Of a stretch of DNA of 64,000 nt, positions 33,233 to 42,347 are shown piece by piece (position 1 is the first letter of the stretch; each line of letters opens with the position of its first letter). The DNA comes from Clostridium felsineum DSM 794 (GTDB taxonomy: Bacteria; Bacillota; Clostridia; Clostridiales; Clostridiaceae). Below the pieces are notes generated by a model that was given only the letters and a program-made list of their open reading frames with translations, searched no databases and was not told where the DNA came from. The stretch covers positions 4,464,001-4,528,000 of the forward strand of contig NZ_CP096980.1 in the NCBI RefSeq assembly GCF_002006355.2. Direction: 5' to 3'. A program made the translations under genes and the position numbers.

Positions 33233-36200
33233 TTAATCTCTTTCAAGAATACTGTACATTACAGGAACTATTATAAGTGTAAGTATTGTTGATATTACAA
33301 GACCTCCTATAACAACTATACCTAAGCCTTGAGAAATTACTGATCCTTCTGAAAAACCTGCGGCTAGTGGAATAAGTGCCATTACTGTTGCTATTGCTGT
33401 CATAAATATAGGTCTCATTCTTATAGAACCAGCTTCAATTAAAGCTTCATGTACAAGCATACCTTTTTTTCTATTACTCTGAACCCTATCTAAAAGCACT
33501 ATAGCATTGGTTACAACTATTCCTATAAGCATTAACATTCCTATAAGCCCAGGAATCCCTAAAGGCTGTCTTGTTACAAATAGTGCTAATACTGCTCCTA
33601 TTGCAGCAAATGGCAGTGAGAATAATATTGCAAATGGTGCTTTAGGCTCTCCGAATGCAAGTACCATAACTATATAAACCATAAATACAGCTACAACCAT
33701 TGCCATTGCCATTTGCGTGAAACTATCACTTATACTTTTAGCACTTCCATTTTGAGTAAAAGTAACTCCGTTTGGTATTCCTTTAATTGATTTTATTTTT
33801 TTCATAGCATTATCAGATGCTGCTTGTGTATCCTTTGTTTTTATGTCCGCTGTAATAGATGCATATTGATTTCCATCAAGTTCATTTATGCTCACAGGAC
33901 CATCAGCTATACTAACATTTGCTATATCACTTAAATTAAAGCTTCCTGATGCTCCTTGAAGTTGAATTGCCTTTACTTTATCTAATGAATTAATGTCTTT
34001 AGTATCATAGCCTAAATATACATTTATATCATTTTTTCCAGATTGTACAGTAGTGACATTGTTATAGTTCATAATACCTTGAACCATACCTGCCGCCATT
34101 ATTGGTGAAAGTCCTTGATTTGCAGCTTTAGCACTATCTATTTCTACTGATATTTCTGGCTTTTTACTTGATAATGTATTTGTAACATTACTAAGTTCCT
34201 TTACTCCTTTTAGTTCTTCTGTAGCCTTATTTGCTGCTGCTGTTATATCCTTTATATTATTTCCATTAACTACTATTTCAACATTATCCTTAATACCCTC
34301 TATAAAGCTTTGGACTGAAACTGTTATTTTGGTATTCTTATTTGACATTTCCGATGCCTTTTTTATAATTTCATCTGCTGCCTTGTCATTGTTACTTCCA
34401 TCTTTTAGAACAATTGTTACAGCTCCTGAATTACTTCCTTGAAGGGACATTGCTGAAGATGAACTAGAACTATTATCTCCAACAGAACTAACTACTGTTT
34501 TTACATCGCTTCTATCTGCAAGATACTTTTCAAATTTCAAAGCTTCTTCGCTAGTCTTCTGAGCTGATGTTCCTGGTGCTGTAGTTATTTTTGCATTTAA
34601 TACATTTGAAGAACTAGAAGGTAAAAATTGTATTCCAACACCCTTAATTAAAAAGAGTGATACTACGAATAATGCTATTGAAGCTAATAAAACCGCAACT
34701 CTATGGCTAAGTGCATAATTAAGCACCTTCTTATAAAATCCTATTACTGCACCTTCTCCTTTTTCAGGCTTTGGCTTTTCATTTAATATCATAAGTCTAC
34801 TCATTACTGGAACAACTGTTACTGCAACTAAAAGTGATGCTAAAATACATACTACGACTGTTACTGCAAAAGGTACAAACACCTTTCCAACTATTCCACT
34901 TATCATTGCCAAAGGTAAAAATACTGCTACTGTAGTTACTGTAGATGAGGTAATTGCAGAAGAAACTTCGTCAGCAGCTACCTGAATTACCTCTCCCTTC
35001 GGCACATCATCCTTTAAAATTCTCCTGTGAATATTTTCAATTACAACAATAGAATCATCAACTATACGCCCAACGGCTACTGCCATTCCTGAAAGTGACA
35101 TTATATTCAAGGTTATTCCAAACCTAGGAATAAGTATAAGTGTTATAAGTATTGAAAGCGGTATAGAAACTACTGCTATTATAGTAGCCTTTATATTTCT
35201 TAAAAACAAAGCTATAACTATTATGGCAAAAAGTGCTCCTAAAACACCTTCTCTAACCATTCCATTTACAGAGCTCTTAACATATTTTGAAGAATCGTTT
35301 ATTAAATTGAATTTTAAATCACTATTATACTTTTGTAATTCACTAACTGCACTAGCTATATTTTTTGCAACATTTACAGTGTTTCCGTCATCTGTTTTAT
35401 ACACATTAAGTACAATACTATTTTTGGTATTTGATCTTACAAAATAAGCCTTATCTGAATTTCCTCTTGTTACTGTTGCTACATCCTTTAAGTATATAAC
35501 TTTAATTTGTGCATCAGTTGAAACACTTGAAGAACTACCTGCACCAGAAGAATTACTTGGTTTACTTACTGACGCATTTGAAGTAGAAGTTTTTCCGGAT
35601 GTATTGGCTAATGCCTTGCTGCTTTCTATTTGAGCTGACATTACTTTATCAAGCTGATCTTGAGCCTGCTTTAACATACCTTGTGCTGCTGCTATTGTAG
35701 CTTGAGCTTTAGCTTTGTCTTGTGGTGAAGAAGCTTGATTGCTTAAAGTAGCCTCCTCTGATATTATCTGAGCTTGAGCTTTTTGCATTTGACTTAAAAT
35801 TGCAATGGCTTGTGTATTTCCTCCAAGCATTTGTCCCATTTGACCCATACCTTGACCCATTTGTCCAACTGCCTGACCAATTTGTCCTACGCTTTGCCCT
35901 AATTGTCCTACTGCTTGACCTAGCTGATTCATTCCACCTTGAACCTGTTGAAATGCATTTCCTATAACCTTAGTTTGGTTAGGAAGAACAGCTATAGGCA
36001 TAGCCTCTATATCTGCAGTAGTATAAAGTTTTTTAGTCATTTTTATAGGAAGAGTACTATCCCCTACGTTTACACTTCCTGCTGGTATTGATATATTATT
36101 GCCTTGAATCGCAGTTTTTACATCAGATAGTGTAAGTCCATTATCCTTTAGTTTATTATTATCCACCTTTACATATATATCGTCATTAGAGGTTCCTTGT

Positions 36201-36721
36201 ACATCTACACTTGAAACTCCCGAAATTCCACCAAGCTTTGGTTGAACTTTGTCATTAATAATTTTAGTTAACTCATCTATATTTTTACTACTATCTATAG
36301 AGTATGTCATTACTGGAGCGCTTCCCATACTTATTCTTGAAACAGTTGTTTTATTAGCTGTTTGAGGAAGTTTGACCTTATTAATTGCATCTTCGATATT
36401 TTTTTGTGCCTTATCCATATCTGTAGAATAACTGAATTGAGCTATTACAATAGATACATTTTCATTTGACGTGGTTTTTACATTATCTATACCCTGTATG
36501 CCAGAAATTGATTTTTGTATTGGCCTTGATATATCACTTGCCACCTGCTCTGGTGATGCCCCTGGATAAACAGTTATAGCCGTTACAACTGGTATATTTA
36601 TATTAGGCATGGATTCCATATTTATACCTTTTGCGGAATACAACCCTCCAACCGTAATTAAAATTATTATAAGAAATACTACAAATGCATTCTTCAGCGA
36701 AAATTTGGTTAATCTATTCAA
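33233..36721 (-). CDS. RND-family efflux pump with repeat-bearing insertion
   Basis: A ~1162-residue resistance-nodulation-division transporter of the HAE1 class (SwrC/YerP-like). I start at TTG 36721, 10 bases after GGAGG, giving MNRLTKFSLKNAFVVF as expected for the family. It has two six-helix membrane halves; GMAVAVGRIVDDSIVVIENIHRR is the TM4 proton-relay region and GLIGMLMLIGIVVTNAIVLLDRVQ the matching second half. About 150 residues (coordinates 35510-35965) are inserted where AcrB has its TolC-docking loop: five LGQAVGQ-type heptads, a coiled-coil-like stretch, then a Ser/Asn-rich linker. No periplasmic adaptor gene lies beside it. Substrate unknown; lipopeptide, fatty-acid or drug efflux is typical. 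Confidence 0.92.
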   Translation of the reverse strand: MNRLTKFSLKNAFVVFLIIILITVGGLYSAKGINMESMPNINIPVVTAITVYPGASPEQVASDISRPIQKSISGIQGIDNVKTTSNENVSIVIAQFSYSTDMDKAQKNIEDAINKVKLPQTANKTTVSRISMGSAPVMTYSIDSSKNIDELTKIINDKVQPKLGGISGVSSVDVQGTSNDDIYVKVDNNKLKDNGLTLSDVKTAIQGNNISIPAGSVNVGDSTLPIKMTKKLYTTADIEAMPIAVLPNQTKVIGNAFQQVQGGMNQLGQAVGQLGQSVGQIGQAVGQMGQGMGQMGQMLGGNTQAIAILSQMQKAQAQIISEEATLSNQASSPQDKAKAQATIAAAQGMLKQAQDQLDKVMSAQIESSKALANTSGKTSTSNASVSKPSNSSGAGSSSSVSTDAQIKVIYLKDVATVTRGNSDKAYFVRSNTKNSIVLNVYKTDDGNTVNVAKNIASAVSELQKYNSDLKFNLINDSSKYVKSSVNGMVREGVLGALFAIIVIALFLRNIKATIIAVVSIPLSILITLILIPRFGITLNIMSLSGMAVAVGRIVDDSIVVIENIHRRILKDDVPKGEVIQVAADEVSSAITSSTVTTVAVFLPLAMISGIVGKVFVPFAVTVVVCILASLLVAVTVVPVMSRLMILNEKPKPEKGEGAVIGFYKKVLNYALSHRVAVLLASIALFVVSLFLIKGVGIQFLPSSSSNVLNAKITTAPGTSAQKTSEEALKFEKYLADRSDVKTVVSSVGDNSSSSSSAMSLQGSNSGAVTIVLKDGSNNDKAADEIIKKASEMSNKNTKITVSVQSFIEGIKDNVEIVVNGNNIKDITAAANKATEELKGVKELSNVTNTLSSKKPEISVEIDSAKAANQGLSPIMAAGMVQGIMNYNNVTTVQSGKNDINVYLGYDTKDINSLDKVKAIQLQGASGSFNLSDIANVSIADGPVSINELDGNQYASITADIKTKDTQAASDNAMKKIKSIKGIPNGVTFTQNGSAKSISDSFTQMAMAMVVAVFMVYIVMVLAFGEPKAPFAILFSLPFAAIGAVLALFVTRQPLGIPGLIGMLMLIGIVVTNAIVLLDRVQSNRKKGMLVHEALIEAGSIRMRPIFMTAIATVMALIPLAAGFSEGSVISQGLGIVVIGGLVISTILTLIIVPVMYSILERD
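35510..35965 (-). other. Domain insertion with heptad repeats in the RND pump
   Basis: This coding segment interrupts the docking subdomain between MPIAVLPNQTKVIGN and IKVIYLKDVATV. Residue period is seven: LGQAVGQ, LGQSVGQ, IGQAVGQ, MGQGMGQ, MGQMLGG (35819-35923). A helical Gln/Ala/Lys-rich part and a Ser/Asn/Gly-rich tail follow. The repeats are clear in the sequence; function is unknown. Confidence 0.85.
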
Positions 36722-36830
36722 TTTTTGGTATCCTCCATTCATATAAAACTATACTTTAAGAATATTTTCATACTATACATACAATTTTATATACTTAAGC
36801 TACATTATAAAATTTATTATACTTAAAAAA

Positions 36831-36850
36831 GGCTTACAAATCTGTAAGTC
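36831..36850 (-). terminator. Terminator of the YtrA-type ABC operon
   Basis: GGCTTACA and TGTAAGTC form an 8-bp stem around AATC; the minus strand continues CCTTTTTTAAG. It lies 20 bp past the last permease gene. Confidence 0.85.
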
Positions 36851-36870
36851 TTCTAAAATATAATTCTATG

Positions 36871-37578
36871 CTAAATTTTTAAATCCTTATTCCTGTAAAA
36901 CTTTATTGATATATTTATTGATATATATATGATAAAAATACTAACTAAAAACACAAAAACACCAATAATCAATTTAGAACCATTATTTATATAATTTACA
37001 ATTCTATGAGTAGTACTGGTTCCTATAAATTTAAAAATCAATACAGGAATTATTGAAAAAATTATGCTTACAATAGTAAAAATGATTCTTACTTTTAAAA
37101 AATCAAATTTAAAATAAATAGGAAAATAAATTGCTACAAAAAATATTGTGCTTAACAAACATATAAAAATAGATGCTTCAAAACTAATAATATTATTGAA
37201 TTGACTCAAATTCATCCATTTATTTATGCTAACAAATGCTCCTACACCTTTTCCAGCTACATTAAAACTTCTAAATATCATTGTAAATATTGCCGTTACT
37301 ACTATGCCTAATAAAAAAAATAAGGCTGAACTTAAATATTTTGATAAAACAACCTCTTTTCTATTTACAGGCAAGCTATTAAACATAATTTCAGAATTAT
37401 ATCTATAATCGTAATAAGACAAATTACTAATATAATCGTACATAAGAATTGTAGGAACGACAATATAAATAAAGATTGGAGTTTTTATAAAAAATAAATT
37501 ACCAGTTAAACAAGCCAATAATATAGGAATTAAATTTCTTTTTCCAATAGTTATGTCTTTAAAAATAAAGCCCAGCAT
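36871..37578 (-). CDS. ABC-2 type permease, second of pair
   Basis: A 235-residue protein with about six membrane helices, of the ABC-2 permease type found in YtrA-regulated transporters. It shares FNSLPVNRKEVVLSKYLSSALFFLLGI with the permease at 37732 (INSLPVNRKTVVLSKYISSFIFFLIGV), so the two are paralogues that probably form a heterodimer with the ATPase. Its AGGAGG ribosome site overlaps the stop of the 38-residue peptide gene. Export of a peptide or response to cell-wall stress is typical for such systems. Confidence 0.87.
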   Translation of the reverse strand: MLGFIFKDITIGKRNLIPILLACLTGNLFFIKTPIFIYIVVPTILMYDYISNLSYYDYRYNSEIMFNSLPVNRKEVVLSKYLSSALFFLLGIVVTAIFTMIFRSFNVAGKGVGAFVSINKWMNLSQFNNIISFEASIFICLLSTIFFVAIYFPIYFKFDFLKVRIIFTIVSIIFSIIPVLIFKFIGTSTTHRIVNYINNGSKLIIGVFVFLVSIFIIYISINISIKFYRNKDLKI

Positions 37579-37589
37579 GTTAAATCCTC

Positions 37590-37706
37590 CTACTTTTTAT
37601 ATTCGTCTTTGAATTTTTTGTATATAGAAATAGCTGAAAAAATAGCTAAAATTAGAAATATAAATGATATTTTTTTATTCATTATATAATTTATAATATT
37701 TTGCAT
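37590..37706 (-). CDS. 38-residue membrane peptide in the ABC operon
   Basis: Reading from ATG 37706, six bases after a perfect AGGAGGAG, gives 38 codons and a TAG at 37592-37590. The product has one hydrophobic helix (KISFIFLILAIFSAISIY) and a lysine-rich tail (KKFKDEYKK), so it should sit in the membrane with the tail in the cytoplasm. Its stop overlaps the ribosome site of the next permease gene, so it fills the gap between the two permease genes precisely. A small accessory subunit of the transporter is likely but unproven. Confidence 0.7.
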   Translation of the reverse strand: MQNIINYIMNKKISFIFLILAIFSAISIYKKFKDEYKK

Positions 37707-37731
37707 TTTCTCCTCCTAAACAAAAGGTATT

Positions 37732-38364
37732 TTAAAATTCTCTATTAATATAAATCTTTAAAGAAATAGCTATGGAAATTATTAAGAGAAAAATAGTACA
37801 CAGTTCCCAAGGAATAAAAAATGATATTTTAAAGCTTGATTTATATCTACTAATTAACATAACTGCAATAATTAAAACAACAAATATTATAAAGTAGAGA
37901 ATAGAATTAATACGCTGAGATTTGATATACCCAATTTTGAAATATATTGGTAAATACATAAAAATATATAATATGCTAAACATAAACGATATTATTATGT
38001 CTTGTATATTAATAAAACTAGTAATATTTCCAGATGGCAAAATTTTAACTATACTTGCAAATATAATAACAAAAATCACACCTATTAAAAAAAATATAAA
38101 TGATGAAATATATTTACTTAATACTACTGTTTTTCTATTCACAGGCAAGCTATTAATCATTATATCTACATCGTATTTTTCACCTAATCCACAACTTGAT
38201 AAACTATATGAAGTTGAAATAAAGAATGGAAAAATTATATAAACACTTGAATTCCCGAAAAACTGAAGAATTACAACAATAAAAAAATTAATCACTATAG
38301 ATTGTGCTATGCTTATCCATCCTTTGTTATGAATAAGTATATCTTTTAATACCAAACTAAACAT
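37732..38364 (-). CDS. ABC-2 type permease, first of pair
   Basis: A 210-residue protein with about six membrane helices, paralogous to the permease at 36871 (shared NSLPVNRKxVVLSKY block near residues 70-85). Its start overlaps the ATPase stop by 8 bp, showing tight coupling. Second cistron after the ATPase in a five-gene operon with YtrA-type regulator. Substrate unknown. Confidence 0.87.
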   Translation of the reverse strand: MFSLVLKDILIHNKGWISIAQSIVINFFIVVILQFFGNSSVYIIFPFFISTSYSLSSCGLGEKYDVDIMINSLPVNRKTVVLSKYISSFIFFLIGVIFVIIFASIVKILPSGNITSFINIQDIIISFMFSILYIFMYLPIYFKIGYIKSQRINSILYFIIFVVLIIAVMLISRYKSSFKISFFIPWELCTIFLLIISIAISLKIYINREF

Positions 38365-39223
38365 TTTTAAACCCTTTCACAGTATAAACCATAATATCCT
38401 CTAGATTAGCCTTTTCAAAAATGACTTTTTCCCCAAAAGTTCTTTTAATACTCTCTTCATCATCTGTTAGGGCTTGAAATCCAAATTCATTCTCTCTTAT
38501 TCCTATAAAATTATTTCTATTACTTTTATTAAGTACTTCTTTATCTCCTTTTGCTATTTTATATTTTTCCATTATACTGTCTTTATCCTCTGAAAAAATT
38601 ATTTTTCCGTCATTTATAAATGTTATATAATCTGCTATTTTCTCTAAATCAGTAGTTATATGTGTTGAAAATAGTATAGACTTATTCTCATCTTGGATTA
38701 TATCCTGCATAATATCTAATAGTTCATTTCTAAATACAGGATCTAATCCAGAAGTTGGTTCGTCCATTATTATTAATTCTGCCTCATGGGATAATGCTAT
38801 GGCAAGAGAGTATTTTATTTTCATTCCCTTTGATAATTCTTTTATTTTTTTATCTCTTGGCAAACTAAAACTAGTAATATAATTATTAAAAGTATCATTG
38901 CTCCACTTTTTATAAAAACGAGCTATTATATTTTTCATTTGAATTAAGTTCAGATCTTCATAAGCATAGGTCTCATCGTATACAAATCCTATTTTTTCTT
39001 TAATTTCCTTCTCGTTTTTTACATTATCAAATCCAAAAACTTTTATTTCTCCTGAATTTTTTTTAACAAGGTTCATTATGAGCTTTATTGTCGTACTTTT
39101 TCCTGCTCCATTTGAACCAATAAACCCCATTATATATCCTTTTTCAAGAGTAAAATTCATATTATTTAATGAAAAGCCCTTATAATTTTTAGTAACATTT
39201 TTAACTTCCAAAATATTTTCCAT
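38357..39223 (-). CDS. ABC-2 transporter ATPase of the YtrA-type operon
   Basis: A 288-residue ATPase. Walker A GSNGAGKST, signature ELSKGMKIKYSLA (the LSKGM variant common in this class rather than LSGGQ), Walker B LIIMDEPTSGLDP and switch LFSTHITTDLEK are present. I use the ATG at 39223; the AGGTG site is a few bases upstream and the in-frame GTG three codons earlier falls in it. It follows the regulator gene by 15 bp and overlaps the first permease. Confidence 0.9.
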   Translation of the reverse strand: MENILEVKNVTKNYKGFSLNNMNFTLEKGYIMGFIGSNGAGKSTTIKLIMNLVKKNSGEIKVFGFDNVKNEKEIKEKIGFVYDETYAYEDLNLIQMKNIIARFYKKWSNDTFNNYITSFSLPRDKKIKELSKGMKIKYSLAIALSHEAELIIMDEPTSGLDPVFRNELLDIMQDIIQDENKSILFSTHITTDLEKIADYITFINDGKIIFSEDKDSIMEKYKIAKGDKEVLNKSNRNNFIGIRENEFGFQALTDDEESIKRTFGEKVIFEKANLEDIMVYTVKGFKNV

Positions 39224-39237
39224 ATTACACACCTACT

Positions 39238-39615
39238 TTATTTACTATTTCCATATAATACTTCAAGCATTTCTTTTAAATCTTCAAGTGATAGATTTAT
39301 AAACTTACTTTCTTCAATAATCTCACTCATTTTTTCCTCAATAAGCTTTATCTTTTTTTCTGTCAAAAGCTCTTTATTCTGTGCTGCTACATACGTTCCC
39401 TTTCCTTGAACAGTTTCAGTAAACCCTTCCTTTTCAAGTTCTTCATAAGCTCTTTTAGTAGTAATAACACTAATACCAATTTCTTTAGCTAGATTTCTTA
39501 TCGAAGGTAATATATCTCCCTCCTTTAATTGTCCGTTGAGAATATAATTTTTTATCTGCTTTGTTATCTGTTCATATATTGGTTCCTGTGATGAATTTAA
39601 AATGATTATTTTCAT
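39238..39615 (-). CDS. YtrA-subfamily GntR regulator
   Basis: A 125-residue GntR regulator of the YtrA type: a winged helix (EPIYEQITKQIKNYILNGQL, then LPSIRNLAKEIGISVITTKRAYEELEKEGF) plus only a ~50-residue dimerisation tail. Such regulators usually repress their own ABC transporter operon and respond to cell-envelope antibiotics. First gene of the operon, ATG behind AGGAG. An AGTGTA-N13-TACACT operator lies 26-51 bp upstream of the start. Confidence 0.92.
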   Translation of the reverse strand: MKIIILNSSQEPIYEQITKQIKNYILNGQLKEGDILPSIRNLAKEIGISVITTKRAYEELEKEGFTETVQGKGTYVAAQNKELLTEKKIKLIEEKMSEIIEESKFINLSLEDLKEMLEVLYGNSK

Positions 39616-39630
39616 TATTACTCCTCTTAT

Positions 39631-39667
39631 AGTGTATATATAGTGTATATATTGTATATATACACTA
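39631..39667. promoter_or_regulatory. YtrA-type operator
   Basis: AGTGTA at 39642 and TACACT at 39661 are inverted and spaced by exactly 13 bp, the pattern I recall for YtrA-subfamily regulators. A further AGTGTATATA at 39631 gives a third half-site. It lies just upstream of the ytrA-like gene, so autoregulation is likely. Confidence 0.75.
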
Positions 39668-39735
39668 TATACTCGCTTTCTGTTTTTGTCAATAAAAAAT
39701 AAGGTTAAGTAACTGCAACTTAATCCTTATGTGCA

Positions 39736-41130
39736 TTATTGTATTAATTTTTTAAAGGTAATTACAAAAGTACTTCCTTCTCCTAGAGAACTGCTCACTG
39801 TAATAGTTCCCTTATGAGCTTCCACAATATTTTTTACAATTGTTAATCCAATACCTGATCCACCAGTGTTTTTATCTCGCGATTCATCTGTTCTATAAAA
39901 TCTTTCAAAAATAAACGGCAAATCCTTTTTAGAAATACCAATACCGTTATCCTTAACCTCTATAATGATGTTAGCTTCTAAAGATTTAAGCGTTACTAAA
40001 ACCTCTCCATTTTCTTTAGAATATTTAAGTGCGTTTGAAAGCAAATTGTACATCACTTGATTAAACTTATCTTTATCCAATGATATTTCTATATTAGGAG
40101 CTATTCTAGAATATATATTTAAACCTACATTTTTATATAGAGGTTCAAAAGAATTTATTATCTTTTCTAACTCTTGGGATATGTTGAATTTTGATTTATT
40201 TAAAATAACCTTTGCCTGTTCTAATTTAGCCATGTTATTAAGTCCATTAACTAATTTTATTAACCTTTCTATTTCTTCATGAAAACCTTCTAACACTTCA
40301 TCTGTTGGTTCCCAAACCTTATCCAGCAGTGCTTCTATATGAGATTTTAAATTTGTCAAAGGGGTTCTGAGTTCATGTGCAATATCTGAAGTCATACGTT
40401 TCCTTAAAAGTTCTTGTTTTTGAAGTGTATCTGCTAAATAATTTATAGAAGTAGCTAAATCGCTTATTTCCTTTGTTTTAGAGTTAACCTGTGCTCTACA
40501 CTCAAGTTCACCAGCTCTCATCTTATTAGATGTTTGTGTTATTTTTATTAATGGGGCTGATATTTGCTTTGAAAAAAATATACTTATTATCAATGAGAAT
40601 GCTAATGCCACAAGAAAAGATATCATAAATGAATGATTAAGTGTCATTATAAAGCTTTGTGCTGAACTATTAAAATAAGATGAATTATAATATCCAAAAG
40701 TTATTATCCCAAGCTTTTTATTATTTTTTTTAAGTAAATATTTGTCCTCAGTATATTCTCCATTATTTTCTGAATATCTCTTCATCATTCCACCCATCAT
40801 AGAATGCATCATGGCACTTTTAGTTGTTGGTAGATTATTAGCTGTAAGTAGAACTTTACCACTATTATCTTTAATCTGAATATATAACTTTTCAGCTGAA
40901 GCGTATCTTACTATTTCCTCTTCATCTATACTTATAAATCCACCTTTTTCTTTATACAAACTATTTATCATAGCAGCAATTTTATCTTCCTTAGACTTCT
41001 GTTGACTTATTAAATAGCTATTAAATTTTTTGTCAATCATGTAATTTGAAATTAAGCCTGCTGCAATAATAGCTACAATTGCCGTAAGTAAAAACGCTAG
41101 TGATAACTTTCTCATTAAAGATATCTTCAT
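39736..41130 (-). CDS. Sensor histidine kinase with Met-rich outer domain
   Basis: A 464-residue kinase. Two membrane helices (8-30 and 165-187) flank a ~135-residue outer domain; HAMP (188-240), HisKA with H in SDIAHELRTPLTNL, and ATPase with VKDNGIGISKKDLPFIFERFYR and GGSGIGLTIV follow. The outer domain contains AMMHSMMGGMM (107-116), six methionines and a histidine in eleven residues, suggesting copper or silver sensing by comparison with methionine metal motifs. It follows its response regulator by 15 bp, behind GGGAGGG. Signal not proven. Confidence 0.9.
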   Translation of the reverse strand: MKISLMRKLSLAFLLTAIVAIIAAGLISNYMIDKKFNSYLISQQKSKEDKIAAMINSLYKEKGGFISIDEEEIVRYASAEKLYIQIKDNSGKVLLTANNLPTTKSAMMHSMMGGMMKRYSENNGEYTEDKYLLKKNNKKLGIITFGYYNSSYFNSSAQSFIMTLNHSFMISFLVALAFSLIISIFFSKQISAPLIKITQTSNKMRAGELECRAQVNSKTKEISDLATSINYLADTLQKQELLRKRMTSDIAHELRTPLTNLKSHIEALLDKVWEPTDEVLEGFHEEIERLIKLVNGLNNMAKLEQAKVILNKSKFNISQELEKIINSFEPLYKNVGLNIYSRIAPNIEISLDKDKFNQVMYNLLSNALKYSKENGEVLVTLKSLEANIIIEVKDNGIGISKKDLPFIFERFYRTDESRDKNTGGSGIGLTIVKNIVEAHKGTITVSSSLGEGSTFVITFKKLIQ

Positions 41131-41145
41131 AAAATCCCTCCCTTC

Positions 41146-41853
41146 TCAGTAAGTTCTAAATTTATATCCTAGTCCATATACTGATACAATATACTTAGGA
41201 TTTCTATGATCATCTTCTATTTTGCGTCTTATATTTTTAATATGAGTATCAATAGTTCTATCAAAACCATCATAATCAATTCCAAAAGCTTTATTAACTA
41301 ATTCTTCTCTTGAAAAAACTTTGCCAGGCTTACTTAGAAGCACAATTAAAATTTTAAATTCATTTGAGGTTAAATTAACATTTTCCCCTCTCTTTTTTAC
41401 AATAAATTTTTCCACATCTATTTCTAAATCACCATTATTTATAATTAATAACTCTGCAAGCGGTGTATTATCCCTATATGTTCTTCTAATAAGTGCCTTA
41501 ACCCTACTTACCAATTCTCTATTGCTGAAGGGTTTAGTTACATAATCATCAGCTCCCATAGAAAGTCCTTCTATTTTATTGTCCTCTTCTATTTTAGCTG
41601 TAAGCATAATAATTGGCACTGATGACACTGATCTAATTTTAGCACATACCTTTTCACCAGAAATTTTAGGTAGCATTAAATCTAATATAATTAAATGAAT
41701 ATGTTCTTTTTCAAATATATTTATAGCTTCTTCTCCATCCTTAGCTGTTAAAACTTCAAAACCTTCTTTTTCTAAGTAAGCTTTGATTACACTTAAAATT
41801 TTTTCTTCATCATCAACCACTAAAATTTTAAATTCTTTATTCGTTGTGACCAC
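41146..41853 (-). CDS. OmpR-family response regulator
   Basis: A 235-residue response regulator. Receiver residues DDE, D in LIILDLMLPKISG and K in VTKPFSN are in place; the winged-helix domain has LTSNEFKILIVLL and DRTIDTHIKNIRRKIEDD. The start is GTG at 41853, with AAAGGAA about 8 bases upstream. It forms a two-gene operon with the kinase at 39736. The target genes are not clear; the SHOCT protein gene upstream is a candidate. Confidence 0.9.
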   Translation of the reverse strand: MVTTNKEFKILVVDDEEKILSVIKAYLEKEGFEVLTAKDGEEAINIFEKEHIHLIILDLMLPKISGEKVCAKIRSVSSVPIIMLTAKIEEDNKIEGLSMGADDYVTKPFSNRELVSRVKALIRRTYRDNTPLAELLIINNGDLEIDVEKFIVKKRGENVNLTSNEFKILIVLLSKPGKVFSREELVNKAFGIDYDGFDRTIDTHIKNIRRKIEDDHRNPKYIVSVYGLGYKFRTY

Positions 41854-41885
41854 TCCCTATATTCCTTTAATTATATATAAAAATT

Positions 41886-41918
41886 GCGATGCTACTTTTT
41901 TATTATGAGTAGCATCGC
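41886..41918 (-). terminator. Terminator after the SHOCT protein gene
   Basis: GCGATGCTAC and GTAGCATCGC form a perfect 10-bp stem with a T-rich loop, followed on the minus strand by AATTTTTATATA. It separates the SHOCT gene from the two-component operon. Confidence 0.85.
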
Positions 41919-41927
41919 ATTTATATA

Positions 41928-42182
41928 TTATTTTTTAAGTGCAGCTTTCATCTTATTATACTCTTCTTCATTAATTTCGCCCTTTGCAAATCTTTCACGT
42001 AATATATTTAATGCTGAATTATCATCGTTATAGAAAAAAGCATTATTGTTTTGCTTTGACAATTTAAAAATAATAAATACTATGGCTAAAAATATTATCA
42101 TGCCAAATCCCATCATAAAAATCATTCCTCCTACATTATGATATCCATAACCTCCATTAAATAAAGCTTCTCGACATGGCAT
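41928..42182 (-). CDS. Small SHOCT-domain membrane protein
   Basis: An 84-residue protein with one membrane helix (GGMIFMMGFGMIIFLAIVFIIF) and a C-terminal SHOCT motif (ALNILRERFAKGEINEEEYNKMKAALKK). I start it at ATG 42182, ten bases after AAGGAG; an in-frame GTG three codons upstream is too close to that site. SHOCT tails often occur on small membrane proteins beside two-component or efflux genes and mediate oligomer contacts. Its Met-rich helix and the Met-rich sensor downstream may be linked. Confidence 0.8.
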   Translation of the reverse strand: MPCREALFNGGYGYHNVGGMIFMMGFGMIIFLAIVFIIFKLSKQNNNAFFYNDDNSALNILRERFAKGEINEEEYNKMKAALKK

Positions 42183-42289
42183 ATAGCTCACTCTCCTTTA
42201 ATATTTTCTACTATATCTTAATTATAGATTAGAATTGTGGAGGAAAAATGAAGAATTTAAAATGTACATACTGTATAATTAAAGTACGT

Positions 42290-42317
42290 AAGGAGGTGAT
42301 TTTTAGTGGGAGTTTAG
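42290..42317 (+). promoter_or_regulatory. Strong ribosome site before a three-codon uORF
   Basis: AAGGAGGTGAT at 42290-42300 is a full-length Shine-Dalgarno match 9 bases before GTG at 42306. That GTG is followed by GGA GTT TAG, in the same frame as the acetyltransferase at 42348. The acetyltransferase ATG itself has no clear ribosome site. It may be a translated leader, or the gene's original start disrupted by stops. Confidence 0.5.
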
Positions 42318-42347
42318 ACCAATTTTTAACTCTTACTAAGCATAAAT

